This document shows positions 21,992-33,777 of a DNA stretch of 64,000 nucleotides, piece by piece. Made by a program: the position numbers and the translations under genes. The notes under the pieces were generated by a model, which was not told the origin of the DNA, made no database searches, and worked only from the letters and a program-made list of their open reading frames with translations. The stretch lies in the NCBI GenBank assembly GCA_032622095.1, contig CP136067.1, positions 80,688,705 to 80,752,704 of the forward strand, given 5' to 3'. The DNA comes from Siphonodentalium dalli. Lineage: Eukaryota; Mollusca; Scaphopoda; Gadilida; Siphonodentaliidae. How positions within the stretch are numbered: position 1 is the first letter of the stretch; every line of letters begins with the position of its first letter.

Positions 21992-23111
21992 AGAATGAGC
22001 AATGGGTGATGCCACAGTGTCCTGGGTCCACAAACAAGGTACCCTGCCTTGCTCACCGGAAGTTTATATTATGCTAATGTGAACAGACAGTCTGCCGTAG
22101 GAGCAGTTTTAGCCAGTCAAAAATAAAAATAGTGTAAATAAAATTGTAGAGAATCCTGAATCTCATGAATTACTTACACATTGGTGTACACATACAAAAC
22201 ACAACATGCGCAACTTTAAATCCCACATGCAGTCGTGGCCAGGTTATTTTGTTTATATAATCATCGGAGTTGCCGTTGTTGTCAGCGAGAGGTATCGGAT
22301 TCCTCCGAGATCGCAGCGGGCGCACGAATTACTATATTTTACAGATTCCAGCGTTATCATAATAGCTACGTTGTTATTTGCATGGCTGATATTTTAGTAT
22401 TATATATGCATATCACAAAATTCCCCGGACTATGTATATGTTATATCAATCGTCAAAATTGGGAGGTGTCCGAAAATTCAAATTGGCCGCGTTCCCGTTG
22501 TATAAATGTAGCATGTCTGTCATCAATGGGAAGTAACAAACTTATCCGAAAATGGCCGAATTCCCGCGATATCTTTCTGATGCCATGCCGTTTGTTATGT
22601 CGCCGCCTATATATATATGGTGTCGAACCTGGAACTTTTCGCTGTACAATCCGCAAACGTCCCCGTGTTATTTCATGAGTTAATTCATAAATATTGTCAG
22701 AACGGAGGATGGCCTGATGGTCGTGACGAACCACAAAGCCTTTCTATCCGTCAAAAATAATATAAATTATAAGGACACATATCAATACATATCTAAGTGG
22801 AATATATCTGACCGAATTTATTGATATAGTGCTGAAAAGCATGCTTTCTTATAATGTGATGTGCAATCTTCATGCAAAAAAGATCCCTTTTGTCTCCAAA
22901 GTGGTAATTTCAATGACTTGAATTAGTCAAGCTGAGGCTTGTAAAGCTTATTCAAACATTCATGGGCCTAAGTTAATCCCCAGCACCAGTTAGGAATGTG
23001 ACAATAGCCAGAATTATAAGGTATAATTGCAACTCTAAACAGCAGCCGGGATTTTAAATAAATATAGAACATCTTCCTTTTTCCACTTTGTGCACTGCAA
23101 AAAATGGTCTA
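21992..23111. other. No gene seen; CpG-rich patch and dispersed repeat
   Basis: Locally CpG-rich from about 22230 to 22680 (CGAGATCGCAGCGGGCGCAC, TTCCCGCGATATC), with overlapping short frames on both strands that look compositional. It could be a promoter region, unproven. From about 22880 to 23050 a dispersed repeat relates to 41470-41665 (TTTTGTC, ...AATTTC(A/G)ATGACTT..., TAGGAATGTGACAA). Confidence 0.35.
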
Positions 23112-23486
23112 AATATAACATTTTCAATAGAAAATACATATTCCCTAATAAGATACTTACACACTGAACTACATGGTATATTCATCTTTATTCACAAGAA
23201 AGGATTCTATGAGATCCGTTTAAAATTTATTATTTTGGTACGAAATAGCTTGAGTACCTTTTGAATCATTATTATTCTGACGTAGCAGGTCAAAGGTCAT
23301 TTGTCCACTCGTTATGTATATAAGCAAGTGGACCCACAGTAATCGGCCTCTTTTTATCCTCTTACAAGATTCGAGGGGTGTGACCGAGCAGCGGGGAGGG
23401 AAAATCCCAATTTGGGAGGGACATGGGAGTTCAGTGTGTAAGTATCTTATTAGGGAATATGTATTTTCTATTGAAAATGTTATATT
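23112..23486. mobile_element. 375-bp MITE derived from the 4.5-kb element
   Basis: Inverted arms of over 60 bp (AATATAACATTTTCAATAGA ... ATTCCCTAATAAGATACTTA ... CACACTGAACT). The interior (about 23180-23365) is almost identical, inverted, to the right subterminal region of 23482-27996, with about one mismatch. Its right end overlaps the left end of that large element by a few bases. Confidence 0.7.
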
Positions 23487-24621
23487 CCCGTCAAAGATAC
23501 GTTACACACTGAACTACATGGTAGAATCAACTCATAGGAGGAGGCTGCGAGGAATGAGATACTATTGTATTTTAGTTGAGAATAATTCTTTTGAACCTGC
23601 TGAGTTTTTTTAGCAACAAATGGATCAAAAGGTACTGATTTGCAGATTTGATTGATGCAACCAGGTAGAGTGGTGAAAGTGGGAGAATAAGCCCAATGGC
23701 TGAAACTCTGCACCTCCCCCCCCCCTTTGGTTCTGAAGTCAGACAAACCGGTAATTGTGAAATCTCATATGCAGGTACATGCATGTGCCACCTCCTCCCT
23801 GGAGTAAGCGGGTTATATGCAGAAAGCATAGGTCACCCAGCTCCATGGTATGTGACTGAACGAACCAAGCTATCCCGACGTTTCGACACCAGAGGAAGGA
23901 AATCTATTGTTACCTGAATGGTCAATCTGGATGTAACACGAGGAAGTAGCAACTGTAAAGACGATTAGAAACATACCCCCAACTCATGTATGGTGAAGAA
24001 AACCCACAGTTAAATAGCCACTGCATCATGCTTGTAAGGTCTGCGACCGACTGTCAGTAAATGTGCAACCCCAAATCGACAAACTGATCAAGGCGCAAAA
24101 TGAGTATTTTCTGACTGACCGTCAAATGACAGTATTTTACTTCAGTTAATAAATACACCAGACAGAGGCCATATTCCGTCAGTCAATGCCCCTGATCGGA
24201 ATTTACTTTAAGGCTGGAAACTGGGAACAAAAACCCCAGGTAACTAAGTCGATCAAGAGCGTTAAATGACTTGGAAAGTCCCAAATGTTTTCTGGTATCG
24301 AAACAATCGAGAAGAAAAAGTTCGGAGAGTCCTGAGTTGTAAACTACTTCCACAGCCGGTCAATCCAACAGTGTATGCAGTTACATGTACACATGATTGA
24401 AAGGAATACTTTGCAGTCTGCATGTAGCTTATTAGAAAATGTGTAGAAGGAGGAGACCCATCGTGATGGAACTACTCCAAAGTTCCAAACAATCTGAAAG
24501 AAAGAACAGGCCATGGATGATTAAGGTCTAAAAACAACCAGAATGTCGATAACAAGAAGATTGTATCTTCTTGTTAGTCACTGATTGTTCTTAACAGACG
24601 AAGGGCCCGGGTCCATGAGTT

Positions 24622-25044
24622 GTGTGTAGCTCACCTCATCCACCAAGGCGAAAGTACACAGCAATGCCCAAAGCAACCGACCACCCAACCACAGCAGAAC
24701 CACGGGCAACCCTCCAGGACCCAACCGGAAACACGGCCCGCCGCCACCCATCGGAAAGCTCTCGTCGAGAGCCCCCCGATAAACAGCAACAAGCCACACC
24801 ACCGACCAAATCCCGAAAAACCACCCACAACTCAGCCGCGGCCAAGCGGCCAAACACCCCGAGCACCACTGTACACCCATTCGACATGCGGTCAAGGAGG
24901 TACGCCAGTAATGTGAACAGAAGGGCACATTTTACTGAAGACCAATCACATGTGTGTATGGTCGGACGGTTGTCTGCCGCTCAAACAGCGAGGACCCGGA
25001 CCCTAGTACCGCCCCGTGGGCAGAGACTCCGTCGCCAACAATGA
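24622..25044 (+). CDS. Pro/Thr/Arg-rich 140-codon ORF, doubtful
   Basis: Lies in the C/A-rich part of the 4.5-kb element. The product is low-complexity (runs of P, T, Q, R) and two other frames of the same stretch are equally open, so base composition alone may explain it. No domain seen. Confidence 0.15.
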   Translation: MCSSPHPPRRKYTAMPKATDHPTTAEPRATLQDPTGNTARRHPSESSRREPPDKQQQATPPTKSRKTTHNSAAAKRPNTPSTTVHPFDMRSRRYASNVNRRAHFTEDQSHVCMVGRLSAAQTARTRTLVPPRGQRLRRQQ

Positions 25045-25160
25045 TTGCCTCATGTGCGCCGTTAGACGAACAGCTCGTCTGTTGTGTAGTAATTCAAGAC
25101 AGCCTGTCAAAAAAGGAGCACTGAGTACAGTAACGCCCAACTCAATCAAGCAGGGCATCA

Positions 25161-25526
25161 ATGAGTTTTGTTGGCATGACGCAGGGTTCAAAGTCTGAAA
25201 TGCACCTGTTCCCATGGAACAGGTTATTACCCACCGTACCTGCCACCCCAGAAGATTGCGTGAGTTCATTTGTCTATATCGTAACCCGAGAAGCGAACCC
25301 AAACTGTAAAGCGATAATATTGAGCGAGAATAGATCTAATCCTGGTACTACAGGGAAAGCTCATTGGGATTGTCCTAAGGCTGTAGAGTCAAAAGATGAT
25401 GAATGTTCTACGCAAAGAGAAATATTCGCAGAAAAACCCAACCCAACACCGCAGAAGGCCCGAGTGATGCTCGCAAAAATCTTAGAAGGAATCCAAGGCT
25501 TGGCGTTATGCCCCATGGTACCGTAG
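25161..25526 (+). CDS. Unrecognised 121-codon ORF in 4.5-kb element
   Basis: Residue composition is ordinary for a protein, with phrases PATPEDCVSSFVYIVTREA and KARVMLAKILEGIQGLALC. The stretch is richer in G+C than the flanks. I recognise no family. It may be part of the element's own protein, broken by downstream stops. Confidence 0.2.
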   Translation: MSFVGMTQGSKSEMHLFPWNRLLPTVPATPEDCVSSFVYIVTREANPNCKAIILSENRSNPGTTGKAHWDCPKAVESKDDECSTQREIFAEKPNPTPQKARVMLAKILEGIQGLALCPMVP

Positions 25527-27996
25527 TAAGGGTGAAAGATGATCTGTGTACATTTACCCCTAGAAGAATTGAACGGTCACCCATAAACAAAGGACAATGC
25601 TAATCAGTGACAGGTGGAAAGGTAATAAGTTTGAGCCCAGGTAAAACCGCATGAAAAAACAAATTGAGTGTCTGTTAAAAGTCTCTGCCCCGGCCGAAGA
25701 CTGCGCTATGTTCACTGTTATAGACAGCACCCGAGATTACCCGGCATTAGACGGCGCGCTGTCTGGTGGCCCAGTGCTCGGTCCCCCCTCGAACCCCCCA
25801 GGACCCATATCCGAGGAGAGAAACTGCGTCTGCAACCCCTCGATGCCTTGCAATTAACTTAGTTCTTTGTGACAGACAAGAAAAAGCAGCAAGAGCTCTT
25901 CGAAATCCAAAGTGAGAATCAGGATTCGCGTTGGATGGCAAGTAGCCCTGTTAATTAGAAATGTAATCTAAATGTGGAATCGTCAGATCCAAGCAATGGA
26001 TTTTGTTATCTTTAGAGTAAAAAACTGAATAAACAGGACTGTGTAAGCCTTGGAAGAGACATCGAGGAGTGATTAATGAGCATGAGCAGACTGATTCCCC
26101 CCCAACGGGAGCCAGCTTAAACCCTGACAGGAAGCAGAATCATACAGTGTAGCCAGTAGGGCAGCGGCGACCTACTAGGTCACGACACGAATCCAAAAAC
26201 CTGACCAACAGGACGACACCACACTAGTGTTTCTAAATGCACACAATCTGCATTGAACTACATGTTGAATGGGCAGAGCAGTCAAATATACATAGAATGA
26301 ACCGAAACTTTTAGATGACACGAGCCCAAGATCTGAGATAGTACTCGATTCGTGTATCACCCCCCAAGACAGTGACTATAAAACGCTACCGCCCTTGTGG
26401 CTACACTAACTGGTAAAACTTGCCTCCCGCCAAATAGCAAGCATTTGAAGGTCATGCAGATTGCAGAGTCCCGGGAAATGGTCTTAACAGCAATTCCACC
26501 CAAGGGTAGACGCCAGGGAGCAACTTACTTGGAAATTTTGATTATCAAATAAATAGCCTCACATGGACATGATGAGATAGTATTTTGTTCTCAATCTCAA
26601 AGTTGACATAAAATTCATACCAAATTGCATGGCTATTATCCAAGTTTGGATGGCAAATTGTGATGCGATACCAGTTAAGTTGCTCCCTAGGGGGCTGACA
26701 GAATTTGTACATCGCACATGCTTGTGAAAGGGATGTGGGAGGACGAAAATCGGAGGTAGGATCCAGCAGGAGCGGTCAAGCATGGTTGGATCCGTGAACA
26801 CTGAACCTACCCTCGGAACAGTATGGCGCCTTTTGCCTAGTGACATTGGTGAAGTATGCGGCTGGGCCACCGCAAGGTCAGCATGGAACGAGGAATTGGA
26901 TTAGCCTGAACCTGCTTGACAATGGGGTTACTGAAACCGAGGCCACACGAGGAAGAAAATAGCCTGTGGTATGACCAGTTACATGTATAAGGATCAGGAA
27001 AGGGACCCAAAAATTTACCATGAAAGTAGGTGACTGATGCGTCACATTATTATTTGTGAAATTATGTCATATTGATCTGACAAAAAAGTTATTTTGTTGG
27101 CAAACAATCTCAATGTATTGTAAATTATTTCATAGTGAACTATGAGCCAAGCAAAACCACACAAGTGAGTTAATTCATAGATAAACGAAAAGGGACCCAG
27201 ACCTGATCCCTAATTTTGCTACATATGTCAACATGAAACAGATTTGTGAGTGACAATTTCAGAATTTCGACGTAAACAAAACGAATGTTGTCACGTGCCA
27301 ATTTCAACATAAACAAAGTTAGAAACCAATGTTGTCTCACTGGTTGAATGTTCTAATACTTACATTCTAAAACCACAAGAAACAGAGATAACATAACAAC
27401 TGTGCTGTATAGGCATTGTCCCAGAAAGTTCAACACGTGAACCGCTGCATATAAACAGACGAAGTGCAATTCCGAAATTAATTCCGAATTCTAAAGCACG
27501 TGTTCCGAAACCGGAAGTTGGGAAATTACCCACAATTTTCAACAGAACAATATAGTTTTTGTATTTTATTTGCGTTAAAACAAATAAAACAGGGAAATTG
27601 AATGAAATTGTCACTCTGATATTAATTTAATAATTATTGTGTCGTTTCCAAAATTGAACCGATGTCACAACAAGTTAAATAAAGTGGAACGGAATTGTTA
27701 AATGAAGCCGACAATAATATGTGGTTTCATTTCTCATAGCGTTAGTTTTTACTTCCCTTCGAATCTTGTCACAAGAGAAAAAGAGGCCGATTACTGTGGG
27801 TCCACTTGCTTATATACATAACGAGTGGACAAATGACCTTTGACCTGCTACGTCAGAATAATAATGATTCAAAAGGTACTTAAGCTATTTCGTACCAAAA
27901 TAATAAATTTTAAACGGATCTCATAGAATCCTTTCTTGTGAATAAAGATGAATATACCATGTAGTTCAGTGTGTAACGTATCTTTGACGGGAATAT

Positions 27997-28375
27997 TTGG
28001 GTTAGCAGAAACAAAGGTCTGATTCCTCAGTTTAGGCGCAGCATATACGAACCAACGTTTCTCAATAAATTTATTTGGGTGAATGACACCTGGAGGTAAT
28101 TCTCGTCAGTTGATTGAAGGACATCGTGTCAAGATTGGTATGATATGCAAGTTTCTTTGGTGGCTTTGAATAGAAGTAAAAGTACTATGAACTTAATACA
28201 CTGCACAACAGGGAGCCAATGTAATGCCCTCAGAGCAGGCGATATGTGGTCATATTTAGTTAAGCAGCTTAATTATGCACATGCTGGAGTTTTACTATCA
28301 GTTTCTGTTTCGGTCCACAGTAAAGGGAGTTACAATAATCCAATTTCGACATTATAAAGCATGGACCAACATAAA
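27997..28375 (-). pseudogene. LINE reverse-transcriptase relic
   Basis: The minus-strand translation gives the conserved C-terminal text of CR1/Jockey-like non-LTR reverse transcriptases in shifting frames: SKLDYCNSLYCGPKQKL, KLQHVHN, then KYDHISPALRALHWLPVV and, nearer the left, YAAPKLRNQTF (compare the usual SLDYCNSLL, YDHITPxLxxLHWLPV and AAPxLWN). Stops and at least one frameshift break it, and the N-terminal RT core is absent. The relic is cut at its left edge precisely where the 4.5-kb element ends. Confidence 0.75.
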
Positions 28376-28833
28376 GCCACATTCCCCAACAACCTACTAC
28401 CTATATAGAACTAAATTCAACCCAGACACTCTCCGTCAATCCATTTTGTAGCAGCCATCCAATACAGGTAAAGATGTGAATAATTCAATGCTCGCCATCA
28501 TATGAAGATTGCAGATCTTTGTCCAATGACAATTTAAATAGCTTCATCATTGACATGAAATAGGACCATAGTTAAAATTGACCACAACGACTGTGTAAAA
28601 TAGGTTCTGATTTCACAAATCACCAAGTAGTTTAGAGTGAAGTATTATATACAACTTGTTAACCATATACTCTTATATTTTCTGTGGATTCGCTATTTTC
28701 AACTTTTTGACTTAAGAGTATTTTTCGCTTTTTGTGCACATGTGGGCACTCGAAAAATAGTTATGCACCAATTTAAATACAAGTAAGGTGATCACCAGTA
28801 AGCTACCTGGCCATGCAAAATTTCAGTAAATCA

Positions 28834-29003
28834 TCACCTTTTTGGACATGCAGGTGCTTTATGGCCAAACTTCTCACATATCCAGCACCGTTTAGCTTCA
28901 CAATCTTCAATTTTGTGATCTCTTGATCCACATTGTTGACATGATCTTTCAAATCTTTTTAGTATTGCTGCTAGAGAATTTGGCATCCCTCTGCCTCGAG
29001 GAC
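28834..29003 (-). CDS. CCHC gene exon 2
   Basis: 170 bp including TGA (28834-28836). Second and third knuckles, preceded by GPRGRGMPNSLAAILKRFER. Confidence 0.6.
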
Positions 29004-30020
29004 CTATGTAGAAAGCAAGTATTGTGTCAGTTTCGAATTAGAACAAACTTTATTAATCACAATAATAATCAGTTATTCTGAATAAAATAGTGTGAGAGTA
29101 ACAATTTGCTCCTAGGAAATCAGACATGAGTGCAGATTGTAATTACAGAAAATGCACCTATACATAGTTTTCCAAACTTCAAATTCTGATGATATAAATA
29201 TTATACATCAGTGGAATCACAAGTATGATGCAGGCTTCTCAAAGTACCGACGGTTCCAGACCAATTGGTACTGGGATGGTTCCGTGTGTGGTACCGTGGC
29301 AACAGTACCGGTTCCGGTACTGAAAGTCTCAACTGATAATATTGTACAAGTTATATGTACAATATGCCAGGTACGAAATACAGGTTGATCTTACGGATGG
29401 AAGTAGATAACAATGTGGATTTAGAAGAATTTAAATAATCAATATTGCCAATCGATTGACCAATCATTTATTTTCAATTTAACAAACACTTCAAAAGTAT
29501 CATTTCAAGCAAAGATATATAACCCTAACTCTGGTAAAACTAATGGATATCCTTTCCCCCCACCCTGTGTTATCACCATGCCAAAGGACAACGAAATCCA
29601 CTAATAAAGAAATCCACAGCATAATGTTTGTTATGGACTCTGACACGTTTTACACAGCAAAGGGCCATAACTCTGGGAAATAATGTGTTGACAAAACTTG
29701 CACTATGTGGAGGTCCTTTTCACAATTGTGGTCTACCGGCATACCAAAGGACAACCAAATATGACTATCAATACTTGAGGTGCATTGTGAAAATATTTGT
29801 TACAGACGGACAGAGGTCTCTACTATATACCTCCGAATTCTCCTTTGGAGGGTCGGGGGCATAATAAGGGACACCTAAGCGAGATGTGAGTAATGAATAT
29901 AGAATCTAAAATCATACCAGGTTGTTTGTTGTGAGATTTCTTTTTTTTATATCGACATGTCCTTGCAAAATGACCTTTCTTCCCACAACTGTAACATGAG
30001 GCAGTTATCTGACTAGGCAT
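28834..30020 (-). CDS. Small CCHC zinc-knuckle protein, two exons
   Basis: Joining 30020-29918 and 29003-28834 gives about 90 aa. Exon 1 begins MPSQITASCYSCGKKGHFAR and holds one CCHC knuckle (CYSCGKKGHFARTC) followed by a Lys-rich stretch. Exon 2 holds two more: CQQCGSRDHKIEDC and CWICEKFGHKAPAC. The junction splits a Gly codon in phase 1, with donor CCTG|GTATGA and acceptor CTACATAG|GTCC. CCHC knuckles bind single-stranded nucleic acid, often RNA, so a nuclear or cytoplasmic RNA-binding role is inferred. I recognise no exact family; ZCCHC9-type proteins have similar spacing. The last codons (AAAAG|GTGATG) could also be a splice donor, so the gene may continue leftwards. It could also derive from a retroelement Gag. 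Confidence 0.6.
29620..29840 (+). repeat. Dispersed mollusc-type repeat copy
   Basis: AAGGGCCATAACTCTGGGAA, ACAAAACTTGCACTATGTGG, CATACCAAAGGACAAC, then GACGGACAGAGG. A related piece at 34347-34445 forms the right flank of the MULE element. Confidence 0.55.
29918..30020 (-). CDS. CCHC gene exon 1
   Basis: 103 bp: 34 codons plus one base. The start ATG is the complement of CAT at 30018-30020. First knuckle and basic tail. Confidence 0.6.
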
Positions 30021-31329
30021 ATTAATTTATGAATGGATTCCAAGATTTATATTCTTTCACTGAACCTGGAATTAGATAAAAGAAAATGATAATGAAATCA
30101 GTTATTCTGTGTCTAAAAGTAACTAATACATGTAGCTTGTTTGCTAATGGGAAGTGAGTTAATGATTTTGTCTGATGCAATTTGATAGTACATTTACACT
30201 GGACAATTTTGAATCACCAACAGTGCACACATACCATACTCAATATGACATCCATGCTGACAAATATGTAATATAGCAGAAACCACATTTTATGTTTATG
30301 AAACCCACTGTATGTTAGTATACTTCCGTTGATGCTGGCCTATTATTGGTTGTAATCCAACTAGCATTTAAATATAGTGTATCTCTTACTAACTTGCTTT
30401 TATAGTTTCCGGGGTATAAAATAATATATATGATTTGAAGACACCTGTCCGGAAACACATTAATATTGTTGTTATTTGATTTTTTTCGGGTATAAAATAT
30501 ACAATCTTTTGGGAAAGTTTTAGGGGCTATTTTTAGAACAGAAAGTTCAGACGATCTCACGGAACTTTTGTAGCATAGCAAGTAGGAGAACTCTATTTTG
30601 CTAAATGTGATATAGATCCAGATATTTTGATTGGCTGCCTTGAAGGATTAAACTACTTTCTTATGCCTTTATAACAAATAATTAATAGCATGTCCATATA
30701 TATAAGGTACGCGTCATCATAGCAGGAAAAAGAAATAACAAACTCTTTGCCAAAGCTTTTGGCTTTTATCAACGGTATAAAGCAGTTGTGGTCTACATAA
30801 TTAGAGGCTCAAGTCATTAATTTTGAGATACGTCGACTAAAGAGCTGTTAACGACTAGAGCCTCTAATTATGTAGACCACAACTTTGGCAAAGAGTTTGT
30901 TATTTATTGTTTATTCCTTCATAGACAAATAATATACCCAATCTTCAGTTTTGTTTTATTCATGTATGTTGTTGTAATTGCGGCCCGGAAGAGATCCTTA
31001 ACCATCTTTAAATATGAGGATACCAAGTCACTAATTTACCTTTTTATGAGGAAACTATAAGATCGTGCATCCCGTTGAACAGCCACATTGAAGTGTTAAA
31101 ACCCTTTCTATATTAAATAAGTGCTCATTGATGAGTAGTTATCCCATAGGAAAAACATTTATTGGATTATCAGAACATTTCCCACCAATGAATAGAATTC
31201 CTTCAGCACTTGTAATATCTGTCGTCTGCTTATATATCCTTATAATCCTTCCAAATCAATAACAGCATTGATATTGGACTTATAATGCAAACTGTCTGTA
31301 CTGAGTGAAAGTCCCACAAGGGCTTCTAG
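30021..31329. other. No gene seen; hairpin and MITE remnants
   Basis: AT-rich. It holds the inverted repeat at 30733-30907 and a 'D' family MITE remnant at about 31098-31285 (CCCTTTCTATATTAAATAAG, CTGAACATTTCC-like text, ATATCCTT). Otherwise no coding signal. Confidence 0.4.
30733..30907. repeat. Hairpin of two nested inverted segments
   Basis: Outer arms AATAACAAACTCTTTGCCAAAG and its inverse; inner arms GTTGTGGTCTACATAATTAG and its inverse. Near-perfect pairing implies a recent foldback MITE. Confidence 0.65.
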
Positions 31330-31856
31330 ACGTTTCGTACCATGGTCGTTTCGTACCTGGACGTTTCGTACCATCTGGTCGTTTCGTACCATATTTCTTG
31401 GTCGTTTCGTACCGCATTGTTTGGTCGTTTCGTACCATGTAGAAAATCAATTGGTCGTTTCGTACCATGTAGAAAAATCAATTGGTCGTTTCGTACCGTG
31501 TGTTGTACCATGTTGGGAATGGGGGAAAACAGTATTAATTTCATACTTTATTCTTTATTTTAAAATAACAATAACATATTAACATTAACAACATTATTTT
31601 ACACAACAATATGGGACGAACATGATATTTGATATTAACAATCAGCCGACTCGACAGCAATGACAACAACTGTTGGCGCAAACAGTTTTGAACATGCCTT
31701 CAACAGACCACTGGTGGAGATGCCGCCGTTTTCGTAGTTACTCCACAAGCAGAATAGTTGCGCCTGGTTCTCCCGATACTGGAGTCTTTGGTACCTTTTC
31801 ATCTTTTTTTCACCAACCAACTGGTCGGATGTGTTCGGCTGGCAGAAGTGGCAAAG

Positions 31857-31876
31857 CATAAAGCTTTCGCAGTTGC
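31857..31876 (-). promoter_or_regulatory. Splice acceptor for the broken MULE exon 4
   Basis: The minus strand reads TTTTTGTAG|GCAACTGCG, joining in frame to the exon 3 donor. Coding then stops after about 20 codons. Confidence 0.45.
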
Positions 31877-32104
31877 CTACAAAAATGAAAAGAAGATATA
31901 AACATAAATAAGAAAAAATTTCAGTTTGTTATATATTATTCTAATTATACCCTTATTTCTGCTAATTGAAATAATAGCATTATTCTACTTATATAATTGA
32001 AATAAAAATAAAATCATATAAGTTATATTTTGAAAAAATTCATTTAATCATACAATTCTATTATTTTATTCATACAATTCTATTCTATGAGAACAAATAT
32101 TTAC

Positions 32105-32316
32105 CTGTATTCGTCTCCTTTTTTGTTGTACAGTTCGATCAGCCCTTTCTTTTGAATCTGCCTATTCACGGCCTGGGTCCAGTGAAAATAACAACCACGT
32201 CTTTCCACCTCTGGTAGTAGCTTTTGTATGGACTTCCATGTTGCCTTTTCAAAGTCCATTGTCACTGTCTTCACCGCAAGTTCATCTGGTAGTAGTTTTA
32301 GCAGTGATTCGAAGAC
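32105..32316 (-). CDS. MULE transposase exon 3 (second catalytic Asp)
   Basis: 212 bp: acceptor TCATTTCAG|GTCTTC, donor TACAG|GTAAAT. Includes VTMDFEKATWKSI and the CxxH-like CYFHW. Confidence 0.7.
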
Positions 32317-32509
32317 CTGAAATGACAAAATATCATGTTGTAATATTTAAATGAAATAAATATCATGTTATAATTAAATGTCATATTGTAATATTTCCAA
32401 ATTATTTGTGAACAAACTCATTTTATTTAGTTACCTGAATTAAGTTAATTGTAGAAATTATATTTGAAACTATTATCTTGAAAACTCATAATGTATAAAT
32501 GATGCGTAC

Positions 32510-33519
32510 CGTATCATAATCTTTTGCCTTTCGACGACTCATCAGAACATATATCAGCGGAATCTGTTTTAAGTGTTTGCCTTTTCTGACGAAGGCGTGG
32601 ATGGTCATCAGTTGATGGAATGGCTGACGCACTATGCTGAATGTTCCATCGATGTACCAATTCTTTGACCTGGATAGAATTTCAAGCTGGGCGGATGTTG
32701 CGAAAATCTGATGCCTTTGGCCGTCGAAATGGATGTCGTCTTGAAGGAAGTCTTTTGGCAGAAATCCAGTGTCGGTGATGAAGTTGTTGTCGTGTGGTGG
32801 TTTCGGCTTCACCTTCTGTCGCCTTCGATTAGCTTGGCGGATCAAATTATCTGGCTTTGGCAGGTCGGCGCTGGGGTTCTTGTCGAACTCATCCCGCATT
32901 AAATCTTCAGCCAGAGTTGACGCAGGGACGAAAATCTGTTCCTTTCTGACGGCCAATTGTCGCAGACGCGCTGAAATCTCGATGCCGGTCACATTATCAG
33001 GTTGATGGTTATGGAGTTTTGGGCCTGCGGTGAAGACATCATCTTTCTCTGTGATGGTAGCTGGGCAGGCTCCAGTCTTTTGGCGATGAGAACACCACCA
33101 ATGTGTCGCCTTGCTGGTCTGTCTTTTCACGGTAAAGCTGAATCCGTCGCTGGACACTAGCTTTGGCTTGCCTCTTTTCGTTCCGTTGTCGATTCGTCTG
33201 AAAGTCGATGGTGAATCGTCGGTTTCCATCAGCTGTGTTTCTGGGAGCAGTATTGACGATTCATCGTGGTCGTGTGGTCGGTTGAAGGTTTCGTCGATGT
33301 CGAAGGTCGAATGGTTTATTCTGGTTGGAGGTGGAGTCGTCGTTGTCATTTCAATGTCGAAGTTTGCGATCGCCGTATCTTCTACCGTCTGCTCGACTGT
33401 CGTGGTTTGGCTGCATGCGGTGCAGACCCAATCTATTGGCGTCGCTGTCTTTATGGCATATCGGTAAACTTCTAGACTAACGCCGGTGCTGCATGTACGG
33501 TGCTGCCATCTGTGGCAAC
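32510..33519 (-). CDS. MULE transposase exon 2 (PHD end, FLYWCH, DDE start)
   Basis: 1010 bp: acceptor TCTTTCCAG|GTTGCC, donor GATACG|GTACGC. The frame is open from the acceptor well before the ATG at 33349, which is internal. Confidence 0.7.
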
Positions 33520-33777
33520 CTGGAAAGACAATTCAGTGTTATAACAAACTGGTATATATCTGTATTGATGAATTTCAATATTGGTTAAAGCAACATTTGA
33601 CTCGTCATAAATAATCATTTACATTAATATTCATACAGATTTGTTTTTAATTATTTAGTTAAGTTGATGTTTAAAATAAAAATGTATTTATAATATATAT
33701 ACATTTTACAGATTGTTTTTAAATATTAAGTAAGTTGATGTTCAAAATAAAATTGTATAATATATACGAGTACTAAC

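Larger units (their letters stand above)
23482..27996. mobile_element. 4.5-kb inverted-terminal element (copy 2 of family)
   Basis: Inverted ends ATATTCCCGTCAAAGATACG, then TTACACACTGAACTACATGG, repeated inverted at 27956-27996. The family link to 16418-21062 is the shared ACACTGAACTA(C/T)ATGG block and similar sequence around the G/C run near 23710. No transposase is recognised. The right end meets the LINE relic beginning at 27997. A G-poor, C/A-rich stretch spans 24620-24890. Confidence 0.7.

Noticed and set aside
22235-22678. 147-codon plus-strand ORF as a gene
   Set aside because: The opposite strand is equally open, no domain is visible, and the CpG-rich composition explains the lack of stops.
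24578-24928. 116-codon Trp/Gly-rich minus ORF
   Set aside because: It is the complement of the C/A-rich stretch; composition alone yields long open frames there.
31096-31563. VVSYHLVVSYH-like repeated peptide at the MULE ends as a protein
   Set aside because: It is a translation of the GTTTCGTACC terminal array, not a gene.
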